15,420 nucleotides of DNA from the NCBI GenBank assembly GCA_035649175.1, contig DASRKB010000249.1, forward strand, positions 1 through 15,420. The letters are read 5' to 3'. Position 1 is the stretch's first letter. Each line of letters opens with the position of its first letter. This document shows, one piece after another, positions 14,671 through 15,420 of the stretch. The DNA comes from SCGC-AG-212-J23 sp035649175 (GTDB lineage Bacteria; Pseudomonadota; Gammaproteobacteria; Burkholderiales; SG8-39). The notes beneath the pieces are model-generated. The model worked only from the letters and a program-made list of their open reading frames with translations, was not told where the DNA came from and did no database searches. Made by a program: the position numbers and the translations under genes.

Positions 14671-15420
14671 TCAGCGGGAATAGTCCGGCTCCTCGCGCTC
14701 GAGGATGCGCTTCAGGGCGCCGAAGTGGGCTTCCGCGTACTTGGGCGCATCGACTCTCATGAGCTCGTAAGTCCTTCGAACGACATCAGGCGCAACCGCG
14801 CGCAGCCTGCCGCCCATCGAGCGCGCCAGGACCTGCAGCCGGCAGGCGCGCTCGAGGTAGTAGAGCGAATCGAAGGCGTCCGCAATGGTCTCTCCCACGA
14901 CGATGACACCGTGGCTCGCGAGGAACATCACCCGCCTGGAGCCGAGGGCCCGCGCGAGCCGGTCGCCCTCGGCCTCGTCGACGACCAGGCCGTTGTAGAT
15001 GTCGTCGTACGCGATGTCGTCATGGAAGCGCAGCGCGTTCTGCTCCGCCATCTCCAGCCGGCCGCCCTCGAGCAGCGTGAGCGCCGTGGCGTAAGGCATG
15101 TGGGTATGCAGCACGCACGACGCGCGCGGATGCGCGAGGTGGATGCGCGAATGGATGTAGAAGGCGGTCTTCTCGAACTCGCCCTCGCCCTCCAGGACCT
15201 CGCCGCGCGCGTTGAGCGCGAGGAGGTTGGAGGCACTCACCTCGCTCCAATGCAGGCCGTAGCGGTTGAGCAAAAACCGCCCGCCGTCGAGCATAAAGCT
15301 GAAGTGGTTGCAGACGCCTTCGTGAAGGTCGAGGCGCACCGCGAGGCGGAAGGCGGCGGCGAGGTCTACCCTCGCCGCGCGCTCCGCCGACGCGGATTTG
15401 AGCTCGCGCATGGTTCCCAT
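14671..15420 (-). CDS. Class II aldolase/adducin domain protein (start at the window edge)
   Basis: At least 249 aa. ADDUCIN/class II aldolase signatures are present: DLHEGVCNHFSFML (31-44), HSRIHLAHPRASCVLHTHMP (90-109), and SHGVIVVGETIADAF (169-183). Zinc ligands would be His105, His107 and His170. The catalytic Glu of fuculose-phosphate aldolase, expected about 19 residues before the first zinc His, is replaced (the region reads FEKTAF, near Ala86), so it falls in the adducin-like group with uncertain chemistry rather than a sugar-phosphate aldolase. The ATG at 15418-15420 is the last codon of the window, and an ATG three codons in is an alternative; the true start could also lie outside. 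It is the upstream partner of the acetyltransferase gene. Confidence 0.88.
   Translation of the reverse strand: MGTMRELKSASAERAARVDLAAAFRLAVRLDLHEGVCNHFSFMLDGGRFLLNRYGLHWSEVSASNLLALNARGEVLEGEGEFEKTAFYIHSRIHLAHPRASCVLHTHMPYATALTLLEGGRLEMAEQNALRFHDDIAYDDIYNGLVVDEAEGDRLARALGSRRVMFLASHGVIVVGETIADAFDSLYYLERACRLQVLARSMGGRLRAVAPDVVRRTYELMRVDAPKYAEAHFGALKRILEREEPDYSR

Overview
The window is 15.4 kb of dense, GC-rich bacterial chromosome. GC-biased third codon positions, ATGA/TGATG start-stop overlaps and the gene families present (IclR-controlled acyl-CoA catabolism, a Pit/DUF47 pair, CaiB, SDR) suggest a betaproteobacterium, probably Burkholderiales or a relative. This taxonomic call is inference. 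I see no tRNA, rRNA, IS element, CRISPR array or phage gene. No gap exceeds about 130 bp.

Region A (1-4253): a minus-strand operon reads away from a divergent IclR-type regulator at 3426-4253. Its order is SDR oxidoreductase, acyl-CoA dehydrogenase of 373 aa, acyl-CoA dehydrogenase of 332 aa, then an NlpE-like lipoprotein that starts at TTG and runs off the left edge. The two dehydrogenases have lost complementary motifs and look like the two subunits of an alpha2beta2 enzyme of the FadE28-FadE29 kind. The 129-bp divergent region holds back-to-back promoters and a candidate operator pair.

Region B (4283-8756): an MscS-type channel converges on, and overlaps, a BtuF-like metal/corrinoid-binding-fold protein without a signal peptide. 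Divergent from that is a CaiB/AMACR-type gene, followed closely by a DUF47/PhoU-like protein and a Pit phosphate permease.

Region C (8758-14116): a tightly overlapping minus-strand operon encodes an alpha/beta hydrolase, an enoyl-CoA hydratase homologue lacking one catalytic Glu, a close mandelate racemase homologue with Arg in place of Lys166, and an AMP-forming acyl-CoA ligase. It is divergent from a zinc-free quinone oxidoreductase. The set looks like catabolism of a carboxylic or 2-hydroxy acid through a CoA thioester; the substrate is unknown.

Region D (14119-15420): a GC-rich hairpin separates region C from a class II aldolase/adducin-like gene and a PAT/MnaT-type N-acetyltransferase, both on the minus strand.

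The most interesting signals are: two divergent junctions of only 18-19 bp with face-to-face -10-like hexamers and no Shine-Dalgarno on any of the four genes (candidate leaderless bidirectional promoters); the natural K166R mandelate racemase inside a CoA operon; the split dehydrogenase pair; and the paired IclR operator candidate. I found no clear sign of an entirely new defence or mobile system.
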